DNA of 13,655 bases from AL-N1 sp039178835 (GTDB lineage: Bacteria > Chloroflexota > Chloroflexia > Chloroflexales > Roseiflexaceae): the NCBI GenBank assembly GCA_039178835.1, contig JBCDFA010000209.1, forward strand, positions 1 through 13,655, written 5' to 3'. Within the stretch, counting starts at the first letter, position 1. Every line of letters begins with the position of its first letter. The notes below the pieces were generated by a model. The model had not been told where the DNA came from and did not search any database. It saw only the letters and a list, made by a program, of their open reading frames with translations. A program made the translations under genes and the position numbers. Shown here piece by piece: positions 1-6,781 of this stretch.

Positions 1-221
1 AGCCTGAGCAGGTCGCCGTTGATACGCTCTGCCGCTTGCTGACGGTCGTTATCGGTTGGGGCCTGGTGCCAGAACACCCCCAACTCGATATTGGAGTAGC
101 GGTCGGCATGCCCACGTGCCGTCGAGCCATCAACCATCACAGCAGCAACCTGTGGATTGGCAGCATAGTCGGGTGCGACCTGTTGGGCAAGAGCGCAGCG
201 CCACTAGCTAGATTGGTTCAT
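1..221 (-). pseudogene. Nucleotidyltransferase-domain protein, 5' part, with premature stop at codon 6 (runs off the window edge)
   Basis: An ATG at 221-219 sits behind a strong ribosome binding site (AGAAGGGGG, about 229-237). It reads M-N-Q-S-S and then TAG at 206-204. After the stop the same frame stays open to the window edge and reads WRCALAQQVAPDYAANPQVA and onward, including VMVDGSTARGHADRYSNIEL. That is the G-S-x-A-R-G...(D/N)-x-(D/E) signature of the polymerase-beta-like nucleotidyltransferase fold, as in aminoglycoside adenylyltransferase-like and DUF4111-type proteins. The usual second acidic position reads N-I-E instead of D-I-D. A consensus -10 (TATAAT, minus strand 281-276) lies upstream. 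Inference: a nonsense mutation. Restart at the ATG inside VMVDGS would drop the first strand of the fold. The substrate is unknown. Confidence 0.6.
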
Positions 222-275
222 CGATAGTCCCCCTTCTCTGTCAACGAGCTGATGTGCTGAAATGGGTACGATTTC

Positions 276-281
276 ATTATA
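276..281 (-). promoter_or_regulatory. -10 element upstream of the nucleotidyltransferase frame
   Basis: TATAAT on the minus strand matches the sigma-70 -10 consensus exactly and lies about 55 bases before the ATG at 221. No good -35 is found 16-18 bases upstream, so this is a partial prediction. Confidence 0.4.
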
Positions 282-356
282 CACGGCTTGAGTGATAACA
301 CGTAGCGGTGTGTTGGGTGGCGTATGAAAAATTGCATATGAGGTGCGAAAAAGTGT

Positions 357-643
357 TTATGAGGTTTCGTTTGAAGTACTATCGCGTGGTATGAGTTGAA
401 TCAACTCGCGTAGTGCTGTATTAACAGCTTCAGCGTCTGGAAAATAGGTACGTACATCAGGATCGATTATAACGGCCTCATCTGGGAGCGTATATTGTGC
501 TCTTCAGTACTTCCGTCAATCTTATGAATAGTGACTTTATAGCCACCTTGATAAGCGTGAAAATGCTTTCCACGAATGTCCTCTGAAAAATTATATTCAG
601 GTAGCATCTCATCATCTTCTTGATTAGGGATTGTGTTATTCAT
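357..643 (-). pseudogene. Small conserved hypothetical protein (about 95 aa), broken by a one-base frameshift
   Basis: ATG at 643-641 follows GAGAGGAG. Frame 1 reads MNNTIPNQEDDEMLPEYNFS, continues through RGKHFHAYQGGYKVTIHK to DGSTEE, then leaves homologous-looking sequence and stops at 467 (58 aa). The next frame picks up immediately as AQYTLPDEAVIIDPDVRTYF, then PDAEAVNTALRELIQLIP, and stops at 357-359. The join is near 498-505, and the 287-base span is one short of a multiple of three, which fits a single-base deletion. The layout E-Y-x-F-S..RGK..(H/Y)..Y..G, then hLDPDV..hFPDAxxVNxALRxLI, resembles a widespread Cyanobacteria/Chloroflexota small-protein family often seen beside toxin-like genes. 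That assignment is from memory of the pattern and is unproven. It lies 80 bases downstream of the nuclease-like gene on the same strand. A sequencing error is the main alternative. Confidence 0.6.
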
Positions 644-723
644 ATTGCTGTCGCTCCTCTCGTATGTCTCTGTGTTGTTGAACCGCTCTTTGTGTCAATA
701 AACCCATGTCTATCAATGAATGT

Positions 724-1674
724 TCACCTACTCCTGACAAAACGATGTGTCCACGCTAGAGCATGAAAGTACCATAGCTTGTTCTGTTCATCAAAACTAT
801 CTCGATGGGAATCGTCGGGTATAACATGATGTTGGTTGTCAAGGTTTTGCGGAGGTTCTTGTAATCTCATACGGTATTGATCCCAATAGCCTTGTATTAA
901 ATTGTTAAGCTCTTTGATCGCAAAAACATCCTCAATTGTGAGCTTAATATTTGTGTTTTCTGCTGAGGTGACACCTTGAAATTTCTCAAAGTAATCCTCA
1001 GCAAGTTTCTTTTGATGCGTGTATATAACTCTACTATTTTCTAGAGCAATTAGAATCCAGATGAATTTCCCTTTTCTTGTCCATTCTCCATCCATCTTTG
1101 AAACGAATTGAGTTAATGGAATTTGGCTCTGCTTGCTTAAAAGAAAGGACTCAAAATCCCTCCACTCACGAATGAATTTTGCAGTAACAATATCACTATT
1201 CACTGAATCCAAATTATCTTGTATTTGGATAGATATGACAAAAATACTCGGATGAAGGTGAATCAAATGCTGATAGTGATTGTCTACAAGTGTAGCTATA
1301 CGTTCTACATCGTAAATGTCTAGCTCCCATCCAAATTCTTCGAAGATATTCTCTTTAACTTGGTCTCGTAGGGTAGAGGTTACATATGATTGTGTTAAGA
1401 AAACAATCTGATTACAAGAATGGTTGTGGTCGTATATCTTTTCTGCATCCTCGTGTAGCTTTCTCTTCCAAGTCTTTTCTACACTATATATAAATATCGT
1501 TATCTCTCCATTGCTTTTACCAATGTGGATGGCATCTCTTCCTTTGTCCCGTACACCACCTAGCGGCTCAATATTTTTGTACCCTTCACAAGACATAAGG
1601 TTATGACAGAAGCTTTCAAACTCAACATAATCCGTGAGTGTCTGTAAATCTTGCTTAGTGTATTTTGATCCCAT
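724..1674 (-). CDS. Restriction-endonuclease-like (PD-(D/E)XK/Mrr-like) protein
   Basis: Predicted 316-residue soluble protein. Residues about 15-80 carry the N-terminal pattern of Mrr/PD-(D/E)XK-like endonuclease domains: a helix (FESFCHNLMSCEGY), then GG-VRDKGRDA (39-48, candidate metal ligand Asp47), then a beta strand and YSVEKTWKRKLHEDAEKI (63-80). Residues 88-141 (NQIVFLTQS...EFGWELDIYDVERIATLV) match the Rossmann-like tail of the same family. The (E/Q)-x-K of the third strand is not obvious: the position reads F-I-Y-S, so catalysis is uncertain. Residues 145-316 are not recognised. The start follows TAAGG at a 6-base spacing. An extended -10 (TGCTACAAT, minus strand 1734-1726) lies about 50 bases upstream. 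The gene is clearly AT-rich (sampled 60-base lines 33-40% GC, against 62% in a line of the peptidase gene), suggesting transfer. A role in defence or nucleic-acid cleavage is inference. Confidence 0.65.
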   Translation of the reverse strand: MGSKYTKQDLQTLTDYVEFESFCHNLMSCEGYKNIEPLGGVRDKGRDAIHIGKSNGEITIFIYSVEKTWKRKLHEDAEKIYDHNHSCNQIVFLTQSYVTSTLRDQVKENIFEEFGWELDIYDVERIATLVDNHYQHLIHLHPSIFVISIQIQDNLDSVNSDIVTAKFIREWRDFESFLLSKQSQIPLTQFVSKMDGEWTRKGKFIWILIALENSRVIYTHQKKLAEDYFEKFQGVTSAENTNIKLTIEDVFAIKELNNLIQGYWDQYRMRLQEPPQNLDNQHHVIPDDSHRDSFDEQNKLWYFHALAWTHRFVRSR

Positions 1675-1725
1675 ATTTAACCTTAGAGTAGAAAGTGTAC
1701 AGCAGATGTAGATATTACTTCTGTG

Positions 1726-1734
1726 ATTGTAGCA
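1726..1734 (-). promoter_or_regulatory. Extended -10 promoter of the endonuclease-like gene
   Basis: Minus strand TGC-TACAAT fits an extended -10 (TGn-TATAAT). It places transcription start near 1719, about 45 bases before the ATG at 1674. No clear -35 is seen. Confidence 0.45.
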
Positions 1735-1881
1735 CGCATGTGTGGAATATTGTTGCTAGATCAACGGGTTAAGAGAAGACTTCATTCCCAATCTTTATCC
1801 TGTTAACCCCTAACCCTTCGCCTCCTCTATTTAGGTGTTCTATGCTCCCCCGCCCCAACGCTCCACTGCTCCATCACCCCC

Positions 1882-1910
1882 TTGACTCTGCCTTGGGAGC
1901 ATGCTATTCT
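1882..1910 (+). promoter_or_regulatory. Sigma-70 promoter of the membrane protein gene
   Basis: TTGACT (1882-1887), a 17-base spacer, and TATTCT (1905-1910). Both boxes are one mismatch from consensus at ideal spacing. Transcription would start near 1917, at the edge of a palindrome that fits a repressor site. Confidence 0.75.
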
Positions 1911-1915
1911 AATAG

Positions 1916-1935
1916 TAAACCGACCAGTCAGTTTA
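1916..1935 (+). promoter_or_regulatory. TetR-family-like operator over the transcription start
   Basis: A near-palindrome with core ACCGAC-CA-GTCAGT and flanks TAA/TTA. Sixteen of 20 positions are symmetric. The ACCGAC...GTCGGT shape is typical of TetR/AcrR operators. It overlaps the predicted +1 and lies just before the ribosome binding site, a good place for repression. No TetR gene is in the window. Confidence 0.55.
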
Positions 1936-1947
1936 TAGAGGTGCCAT

Positions 1948-2598
1948 ATGGAAAATATATCCTCTTCACAACCTCATCCTGTTTCTGCATCTTCAATCAA
2001 TAACCTTCCCAATGTACGCTGGTATGTCCCTCCACTTCGTGCAGGACTCGCTGGTCAATGGGATGGCTTCATTGGCCCTGGTGCGACCCGTGCGGAAACA
2101 TGGCTTATTCTTGGTGCAAGTATCTTTGGTGCGGTGTTACCGCTACTCTACGCAGTCTCGTACAATCCTGGTTGGAGTATTCTTCAGCTTATTGTTGCGG
2201 TATGTATTGGATTGGATCTTTGGGGAGGTGTTGTTGCTCATGCGACATCGACGACCAAGCGCTGGTATCATCGCCCCGGTCAGAGTTTTATACAGCACTT
2301 TTTGTTTGTATGTGCACACGTCTTGCATATTGCACTTCTTGCGTGGTTGTTTCGCGCTCTGGATTGGTACTTCGTTGGAGTTATTGGCGGGTATCTACTG
2401 ATTACGACGCTGCTTATCTTGAAGGCACCTCTGTATCTCCGCCGTCCGCTGGCATTACTGGTCTGCTGTGGTGCGCTCATTGTCAATAGCTATGTGGTTG
2501 CTCCAACGCCGGGTTTAGAGTGGTTTGTTCCCGTTCTGTTTCTAAAGCTCATCATTGGTCATATCGTACCAGAAGAACCGTATCTTCCGATGGAATAG
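1948..2598 (+). CDS. Conserved polytopic membrane protein, function unknown
   Basis: A 216-residue protein with a polar N-terminal tail (1-48) and about six hydrophobic segments, near residues 51-71, 76-96, 115-135, 140-160, 166-185 and 190-207, so an integral inner-membrane protein. The loop after the second helix reads GGVVAHATSTTKRWYHR (93-109). This resembles a conserved G-G-V-V-x-x-A-T-S-S-x-K-R-W-Y-H-R motif I associate with uncharacterised membrane proteins of Bacillus and Chloroflexota. The conserved Lys-Arg-Trp-Tyr-His-Arg cluster is the likely active or interaction site. ATG at 1948 follows TAGAGGTG at a 5-base spacing. A strong promoter with a TetR-like operator precedes it, so expression is probably inducible. 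No function is assigned; a quinone- or drug-responsive role would be a guess. Confidence 0.7.
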   Translation: MENISSSQPHPVSASSINNLPNVRWYVPPLRAGLAGQWDGFIGPGATRAETWLILGASIFGAVLPLLYAVSYNPGWSILQLIVAVCIGLDLWGGVVAHATSTTKRWYHRPGQSFIQHFLFVCAHVLHIALLAWLFRALDWYFVGVIGGYLLITTLLILKAPLYLRRPLALLVCCGALIVNSYVVAPTPGLEWFVPVLFLKLIIGHIVPEEPYLPME

Positions 2599-2807
2599 TG
2601 CTCTTCTTGATACCCGATTTGCTACGCTAGAAACGCTTGTGTAATTGTGATTAATCCTACCGAATGCGCTAAACAGATCGACTTAACGTATAACGGTGGG
2701 TATAGGTAATTATATTTGTAAGGGTTTTGTTGTGTGCGGATTTTGCTTTTTGCTAATGCTCGTGGTGAATTGATGACCAATATGTTTTATCAGGTAGCTA
2801 CAACTTA

Positions 2808-2836
2808 GCCCCTCCCGCTTCGTTGGGGGAGAGGGC
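2808..2836. repeat. GC-rich hairpin between convergent genes
   Basis: GCCCCTCCC pairs with GGGAGAGGGC through nine base pairs with one bulged A, in a 254-base gap where the membrane protein gene and the PARG gene converge. Only TTT follows on the plus strand, so it is a weak terminator candidate. It may instead be a copy of a dispersed intergenic palindrome; no second copy is in this window. The rest of the gap (2599-2807) holds nothing recognisable. Confidence 0.4.
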
Positions 2837-2852
2837 TTTGCCAGTAGTTACA

Positions 2853-3707
2853 TTACATCGCAGTGCTGTGTTGTGCGAAGTACTGGTCAAAAGCCTTGTA
2901 GCGTCGTTGATCTTTGGCTTTGTCGAGTACTGAAAATACGACATGCTCGAAGCGCCCCGAGAAAGCTCCCTGAGGACCAAGGTGTTGCCAGAATATCTCG
3001 GCTACCATGAACGGGTCATTGGCAAAGACGCCGCAGCCCCAGGCCCCCAGAATGAGCGTATCACATTGGTGATGGGCCGCCAGACCAAGCATCTTAGTGA
3101 CTCGTTCGTTAAAAACTTCAGGAATGTGCCGAGTATTTTCTGGCTCGTTGTACTGGATTGCACCAGCATTCGGTGCTGCGCTGGTAATGAAATCAACCAG
3201 ATACGGCTCATCAAGGAAGTTTCCCAAGTCGTCTCGGAAGACAGGACAGCTAGGGGAGTAAATCATACGGTCCGAATAGAGGCATGTTTTTTGTGTTCGG
3301 TGAAAATCGTAGTACTCCCGACATTGGAGCAGACTCTGATGGAGTCCCGAACTACGGGCCAGACTTTCCTCCTGAGCTGAAGCCCCCTTGAGAAAACCAC
3401 CGCCTGGGTTTTTGGCAGAGGCAAAGTTGAGTACGCCAACACGCTGATGCGAACCTGTTGCGGTGATACGCGCAGCTCCCTGGAGCGTTGTCTCATTGGC
3501 CAATTCAAAGATCGTTTCATCGAAGCGGGCTGGTTCTGACAAAACATCGTTGCGAATGGTGGTAAGCGTCTCAGGTTCGTAGTACGTTGTATTGGCCACA
3601 CAAGCTTGTTGTTCAGCCTCGATTGATACAACTTTTCGCTGAGGTGTACGGTACTGTCCGTGTTCCAGGATTTTGACGGTTTCTTGGGCGATTTGTGCTC
3701 TGTGCAT
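2853..3707 (-). CDS. Bacterial-type poly(ADP-ribose) glycohydrolase (TIGR02452/DUF2263 family)
   Basis: A 284-residue cytosolic protein. It carries the PARG signature GGG-x(6-8)-QEE: NPGGGFLKGASAQEESLAR has GGG at 102-104 and QEE at 112-114, and Glu114 is the expected catalytic acid. The second macrodomain loop, GAWGCGVFANDP (221-232), is also intact, as is the N-terminal domain (1-75) typical of TIGR02452 proteins. The family removes poly(ADP-ribose) chains by cleaving ribose-ribose bonds. Length fits full-length bacterial PARGs, which are well known in Herpetosiphon and actinobacteria. No PARP gene is in the window. The ATG at 3707 lacks a strong Shine-Dalgarno sequence (GTGAAAGACGCACACCT before it). 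An 11-base tandem repeat lies 41 bases upstream. A different-frame reading on the same strand (3263-3844) is a shadow. Confidence 0.88.
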   Translation of the reverse strand: MHRAQIAQETVKILEHGQYRTPQRKVVSIEAEQQACVANTTYYEPETLTTIRNDVLSEPARFDETIFELANETTLQGAARITATGSHQRVGVLNFASAKNPGGGFLKGASAQEESLARSSGLHQSLLQCREYYDFHRTQKTCLYSDRMIYSPSCPVFRDDLGNFLDEPYLVDFITSAAPNAGAIQYNEPENTRHIPEVFNERVTKMLGLAAHHQCDTLILGAWGCGVFANDPFMVAEIFWQHLGPQGAFSGRFEHVVFSVLDKAKDQRRYKAFDQYFAQHSTAM

Positions 3708-3747
3708 AGGTGTGCGTCTTTCACTATTTGGTTGTCAGGAAAGATGT

Positions 3748-3771
3748 GGCACCAGGATGGCACCAGGATGG
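3748..3771. repeat. 11-base tandem repeat upstream of the PARG gene
   Basis: GGCACCAGGAT occurs twice head to tail (3748-3758, 3759-3769) and is followed by GG. It lies 41-64 bases upstream of the PARG start, close to one helical turn per unit, so it could be a direct-repeat operator. A chance duplication is equally possible. Confidence 0.5.
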
Positions 3772-3942
3772 TAAACGTAGCGGATAATGACGGTTTGACG
3801 AGAAACAATGCTATTCTATAAATAATACCACATATCTCTTGCACGTGATCGGGTCTCTTTTTTCCTACATTATGTGTTGCAGCGGGACGTCAAGAAGTTT
3901 TGCTATCAGAGAGCACTTCTCCCTTCTCATCAAGAGTGTTCA

Positions 3943-5919
3943 CTACCGACCCCTATGGCTCAATTCGAGCAACTCAAGTTTGGTAAGCAGCCGAAAGTAG
4001 TAGGCCAACGCCTCAGGATCGCGCACACCCGTCTCTAGCTCTACCAGGTCGAGAATCTGTGCTAGTGTGCGTTGTCCATCGACCCAGTAGAGCGCGACAT
4101 CGGATGGGACACCAGCGAACTGTCGATGGTGTCGCAGCATAGTGTATGCCTGATCGCGCTCCTCCATAGATAGCCTATGGATATGAGCGTACAATGTAAT
4201 TGGCCCACGATAACGTCGCTGCGGTACGAGTGCCGCAATGTCTTTGTGAAGCACTGGCTGTTCTGTGGAGTGCCAATCCTGTAGAATTTTGCTCACTCTG
4301 GACCAGGCCATTGCCCCTATGTTTCGAACCATTTTACACGCTGTCTCTGGCTCAAAGCGCGGGTCAATCCGCTTCAGGCTTATCAACGCTTGCTCTTGCC
4401 GATCAATCCAGAACGTAAGTCGATCTGGCCAGTTTGGTCCTTCCGGCGCTAGACCTTCGAGTGCCAGCGTGACGCCATGCTGTAGTTCACGAGTCAGGCG
4501 TTGCTCAAACCGTGCATTGAGTTCATGCGACAGCCAGAGTGCCTCGTCTTTGCCTGCCTGTGCGAGCCAGTAGGCATACGTTCCGGCCAGTGTTGCCGCA
4601 TGGTGTAGCGATTTCGGCGATACTTTTTCAAGCGTGTCTGCTGTCGTATGATAGAAGCGATCTGGCCATTGGATGAGCATCGGTGTTGGGATGCCAACCG
4701 ACGGATCAGTCAGGATAAAATGGTCGCTCCCATTGGCATAGGGGGTGACTGCGTGGCGGAACAGTGGGAAACTGCCAGTGCCAGCAAACGTTTGTGACTC
4801 CCCAAAAAGCCCTTCGCGCATGGCTTCGAGCAGGTCCGAGGCGAAGTTTGGCAGGGCTTCGGAAGTGCGTACCAGCAGCCATGAGCTGCCACATTGGTCC
4901 TGGTCTTCACCCACCATGTCGAGATTCAGACCCGCGATTGTTTTGGGCAGGTCGTTTTCGTGAGCGGCAAGATAGGCGTATGTCCCGGTCATTTCTGGCA
5001 TCCATAAAAATCGTATGCCCCGTTTGGGTTTGGCCAGCTTCCCGTTGGTGATGAGCGTTTGTAATGCATGTACAGTTTCCATCGCGGCTGCGGCACCGCT
5101 TGCGTTATCGTTGGCACACGGGGCTGGGTGGCATAAATGGCTGACCACCATGACCTGTTCGTCGGTTTCACCAGGGATGTGCGCGGTGACCACTTCGACT
5201 TCGCCATCGGCAAAATGGCTCTGTACAATGGCCTGCACCCGCACAGGCCCCTTCCCATCGCGATTGTGTTGGTCGATGAGTTGGCGTAGTTCTGCACCAG
5301 CACGTGGAGAGAGCGCAAAGCCAAAGGCGCGTGTCTCGTTGCCCCACCACCACCATGAGACATACTGAATCGCATCCTGCAGATCCCCGGCAGGACAGAC
5401 GTGTGGGATGCTACGCATGCCATCGTAGATGATTCCTGCCGCACCAAACCGTTCGATGGCCAGGCCGTGAATAGCAGATGGAGTGGTTTTGGTGAGAATG
5501 ATCTTGCCGCGCACATCGACCTGATCGTAGTCCTCTATACATGTGCCATCATCGACAATGACAACTTCGAACTCACCGCTGGCTGGTGCGCTGCGGGGGA
5601 TAAGTGACAGCGGTACTTCGCGATAGTCAGCCAAGCGCTGGGTTGTGCCATCGGGTCTGAGCAGGGTTAATGTCGCTGTGTCACACCACCACTCCTGAAA
5701 CATCGGCTCAGACCACGCCCACACATCTGAACGAGCAGGAAAGGTCTCGATGTGACTTGCAACTCCCCAGCTACATAGCGTGGTGTCGACCCACTGCGCC
5801 GCCTCACGGTACATAGGGCTGGCCTGGATACGATGCCACTGACTGATATGTGCCACGAGTTGTTTGGTTGCTACACCAGATACTTCCTGACTAAGCGTAT
5901 CGAGGAGTTTTCGGTACAT
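3943..5919 (-). CDS. M28-type zinc aminopeptidase of the DUF4910 family with PA domain and C-terminal winged-helix-like domain
   Basis: The frame is open from 6009, but the likely start is the ATG at 5919 (658 aa), which follows AAAGGA at a 9-base spacing. The upstream ATG has no ribosome binding site. From the 5919 start, residues about 115-170 form a PA-type insert (VVIVDDGT...VRGKIILTKT...GAAGIIYDG). The metal-binding set of the M28 fold is complete: H261 (SHLCHPAP), D271 (NDNASG), E309 (MPEMTG), D334 (LNLDMVGED) and H424 (FYHTTADT). The family hydrolyses N-terminal residues using two zinc ions. The C-terminus (about 600-658, WVDGQRTLAQILDLVELETG and after) looks like a small winged helix. 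Some relatives sit in polysaccharide or secondary-metabolite clusters, but here the gene stands alone. The substrate is unknown. Confidence 0.85.
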   Translation of the reverse strand: MYRKLLDTLSQEVSGVATKQLVAHISQWHRIQASPMYREAAQWVDTTLCSWGVASHIETFPARSDVWAWSEPMFQEWWCDTATLTLLRPDGTTQRLADYREVPLSLIPRSAPASGEFEVVIVDDGTCIEDYDQVDVRGKIILTKTTPSAIHGLAIERFGAAGIIYDGMRSIPHVCPAGDLQDAIQYVSWWWWGNETRAFGFALSPRAGAELRQLIDQHNRDGKGPVRVQAIVQSHFADGEVEVVTAHIPGETDEQVMVVSHLCHPAPCANDNASGAAAAMETVHALQTLITNGKLAKPKRGIRFLWMPEMTGTYAYLAAHENDLPKTIAGLNLDMVGEDQDQCGSSWLLVRTSEALPNFASDLLEAMREGLFGESQTFAGTGSFPLFRHAVTPYANGSDHFILTDPSVGIPTPMLIQWPDRFYHTTADTLEKVSPKSLHHAATLAGTYAYWLAQAGKDEALWLSHELNARFEQRLTRELQHGVTLALEGLAPEGPNWPDRLTFWIDRQEQALISLKRIDPRFEPETACKMVRNIGAMAWSRVSKILQDWHSTEQPVLHKDIAALVPQRRYRGPITLYAHIHRLSMEERDQAYTMLRHHRQFAGVPSDVALYWVDGQRTLAQILDLVELETGVRDPEALAYYFRLLTKLELLELSHRGR

Positions 5920-6153
5920 AGCACCGTGTCCTTTCGCTTTACAGATGACAAGCAACGCAAAGATAAAAAAGAGTAAATAGTTTTGTGTACAGATGACACT
6001 ATACCACATAAAGATTGGAATGAGATCGGCATCAAGTTGTGATCGATAGTTGCCTATGTCTATCGTATGCTTTGGCCAGGCGGGTTCCTCTTGGAAGTCG
6101 TTCTGTATATAGGTTTGTCAGGAATAGAGGCGTATTCATTTTACACTGTAGCT

Positions 6154-6159
6154 AAGGAG
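6154..6159 (+). promoter_or_regulatory. Shine-Dalgarno fixing the start of the DUF5684 gene
   Basis: AAGGAG lies 9 bases before the ATG at 6169. The earlier in-frame ATG at 6067 has no such site. Confidence 0.65.
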
Positions 6160-6168
6160 TATTTCGTA

Positions 6169-6573
6169 ATGATGTCAATGATGCTTGCGCTTTTACAGGG
6201 TGAAGAAGGGGCCAGTATTATTAGTCTTCTGCTAACATTAGTTGTTGGCGTGGTATTGCTCGTAGGGATGTGGAAGATATTCACCAAAGCTGGTCAGCCT
6301 GGATGGGCTGCCATCGTTCCAATCTATAATGTGTATGTCATGCTACAAATGATAGGTCGTCCATGGTGGTGGCTGTTGTTGATGTTTGTCCCAATTGCTA
6401 ATATTGTTGTCCTTGTCATTCTTTGGTTTGATCTCGCAAGAGCTTTTGGGAAGGGTATAGGGTTTGCGCTAGGTCTTTATTTTCTTAACCCGATCTTCGT
6501 TCTCATTCTAGGTTTTGGTAATGCGGAATATGTAGGACCACCCAATGCTATGCCTGCCGGTGCTACTGCATAG
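6169..6573 (+). CDS. Small DUF5684-type membrane protein
   Basis: From the start at 6169 the protein has 134 residues. It has a hydrophobic N-terminal helix (about 15-35), then the core W-K-I-F-x-K-A-G-Q-P-G-W-A-A-I-V-P-I-Y-N (35-54), then helices at about 66-87 and 95-115 and a short tail ending EYVGPPNAMPAGATA. This KAG-x-PGWxxxxPIYN...RPWWW...FVPIxN pattern is characteristic of DUF5684, small bacterial membrane proteins of unknown role, sometimes annotated as signal-peptidase-like. No Ser/Lys dyad is seen, so protease function is not claimed. An alternative start at 6067 would add 34 residues, but only the later ATG has a ribosome binding site. The gene is monocistronic, with a strong terminator about 80 bases after the stop. 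Confidence 0.8.
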   Translation: MMSMMLALLQGEEGASIISLLLTLVVGVVLLVGMWKIFTKAGQPGWAAIVPIYNVYVMLQMIGRPWWWLLLMFVPIANIVVLVILWFDLARAFGKGIGFALGLYFLNPIFVLILGFGNAEYVGPPNAMPAGATA

Positions 6574-6652
6574 GTTTTGCATAGTACCTGTGTCTCGTTT
6601 AATCTGTTTCTCCTCCTCTGTTCCTGAGCCTCTAAATTCTTGTTTGACTGAA

Positions 6653-6679
6653 CGGCTACCACATTGGTAGTCGTTTTTT
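6653..6679 (+). terminator. Rho-independent terminator of the DUF5684 gene
   Basis: A nine-base-pair stem CGGCTACCA / TGGTAGTCG (one G-U pair) with loop CAT, followed directly by six T (6674-6679). The only gene it can serve is the plus-strand one ending at 6573. Confidence 0.88.
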
Positions 6680-6709
6680 ACTATGGCACAAGTACAAACT
6701 ATTCAGGCA

Positions 6710-6747
6710 AAAGAAATCCCCTTCCTGCCGTTGAAGACAAGAAGGGG
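6710..6747 (-). terminator. Rho-independent terminator of the SSB gene
   Basis: On the minus strand CCCCTTC (6747-6741) pairs with GAAGGGG (6724-6718) across a 16-base loop that can form two more pairs. ATTTCTTTT follows. It begins 35 bases after the SSB stop codon. Confidence 0.65.
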
Positions 6748-6781
6748 GGCCGTGAATCACAGGTTCCGTCACGTAGCGGTT

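Noticed and set aside
36..227. Plus-strand 63-residue frame
   Set aside because: It is antisense to the nucleotidyltransferase coding frame, whose signature is clear on the minus strand.
2058..2489. Plus-strand 143-residue frame inside the membrane protein gene
   Set aside because: Cys/Trp/Ser-rich low-complexity reading of another frame; the 1948 frame has the promoter, ribosome binding site and helices.
3263..3844. Minus-strand 193-residue frame overlapping the PARG gene
   Set aside because: Alternate frame of the PARG coding sequence with no family signature.
4989..5516. Minus-strand 175-residue frame in the peptidase gene
   Set aside because: Shifted frame of the M28 domain; the metal ligands lie in the main frame.
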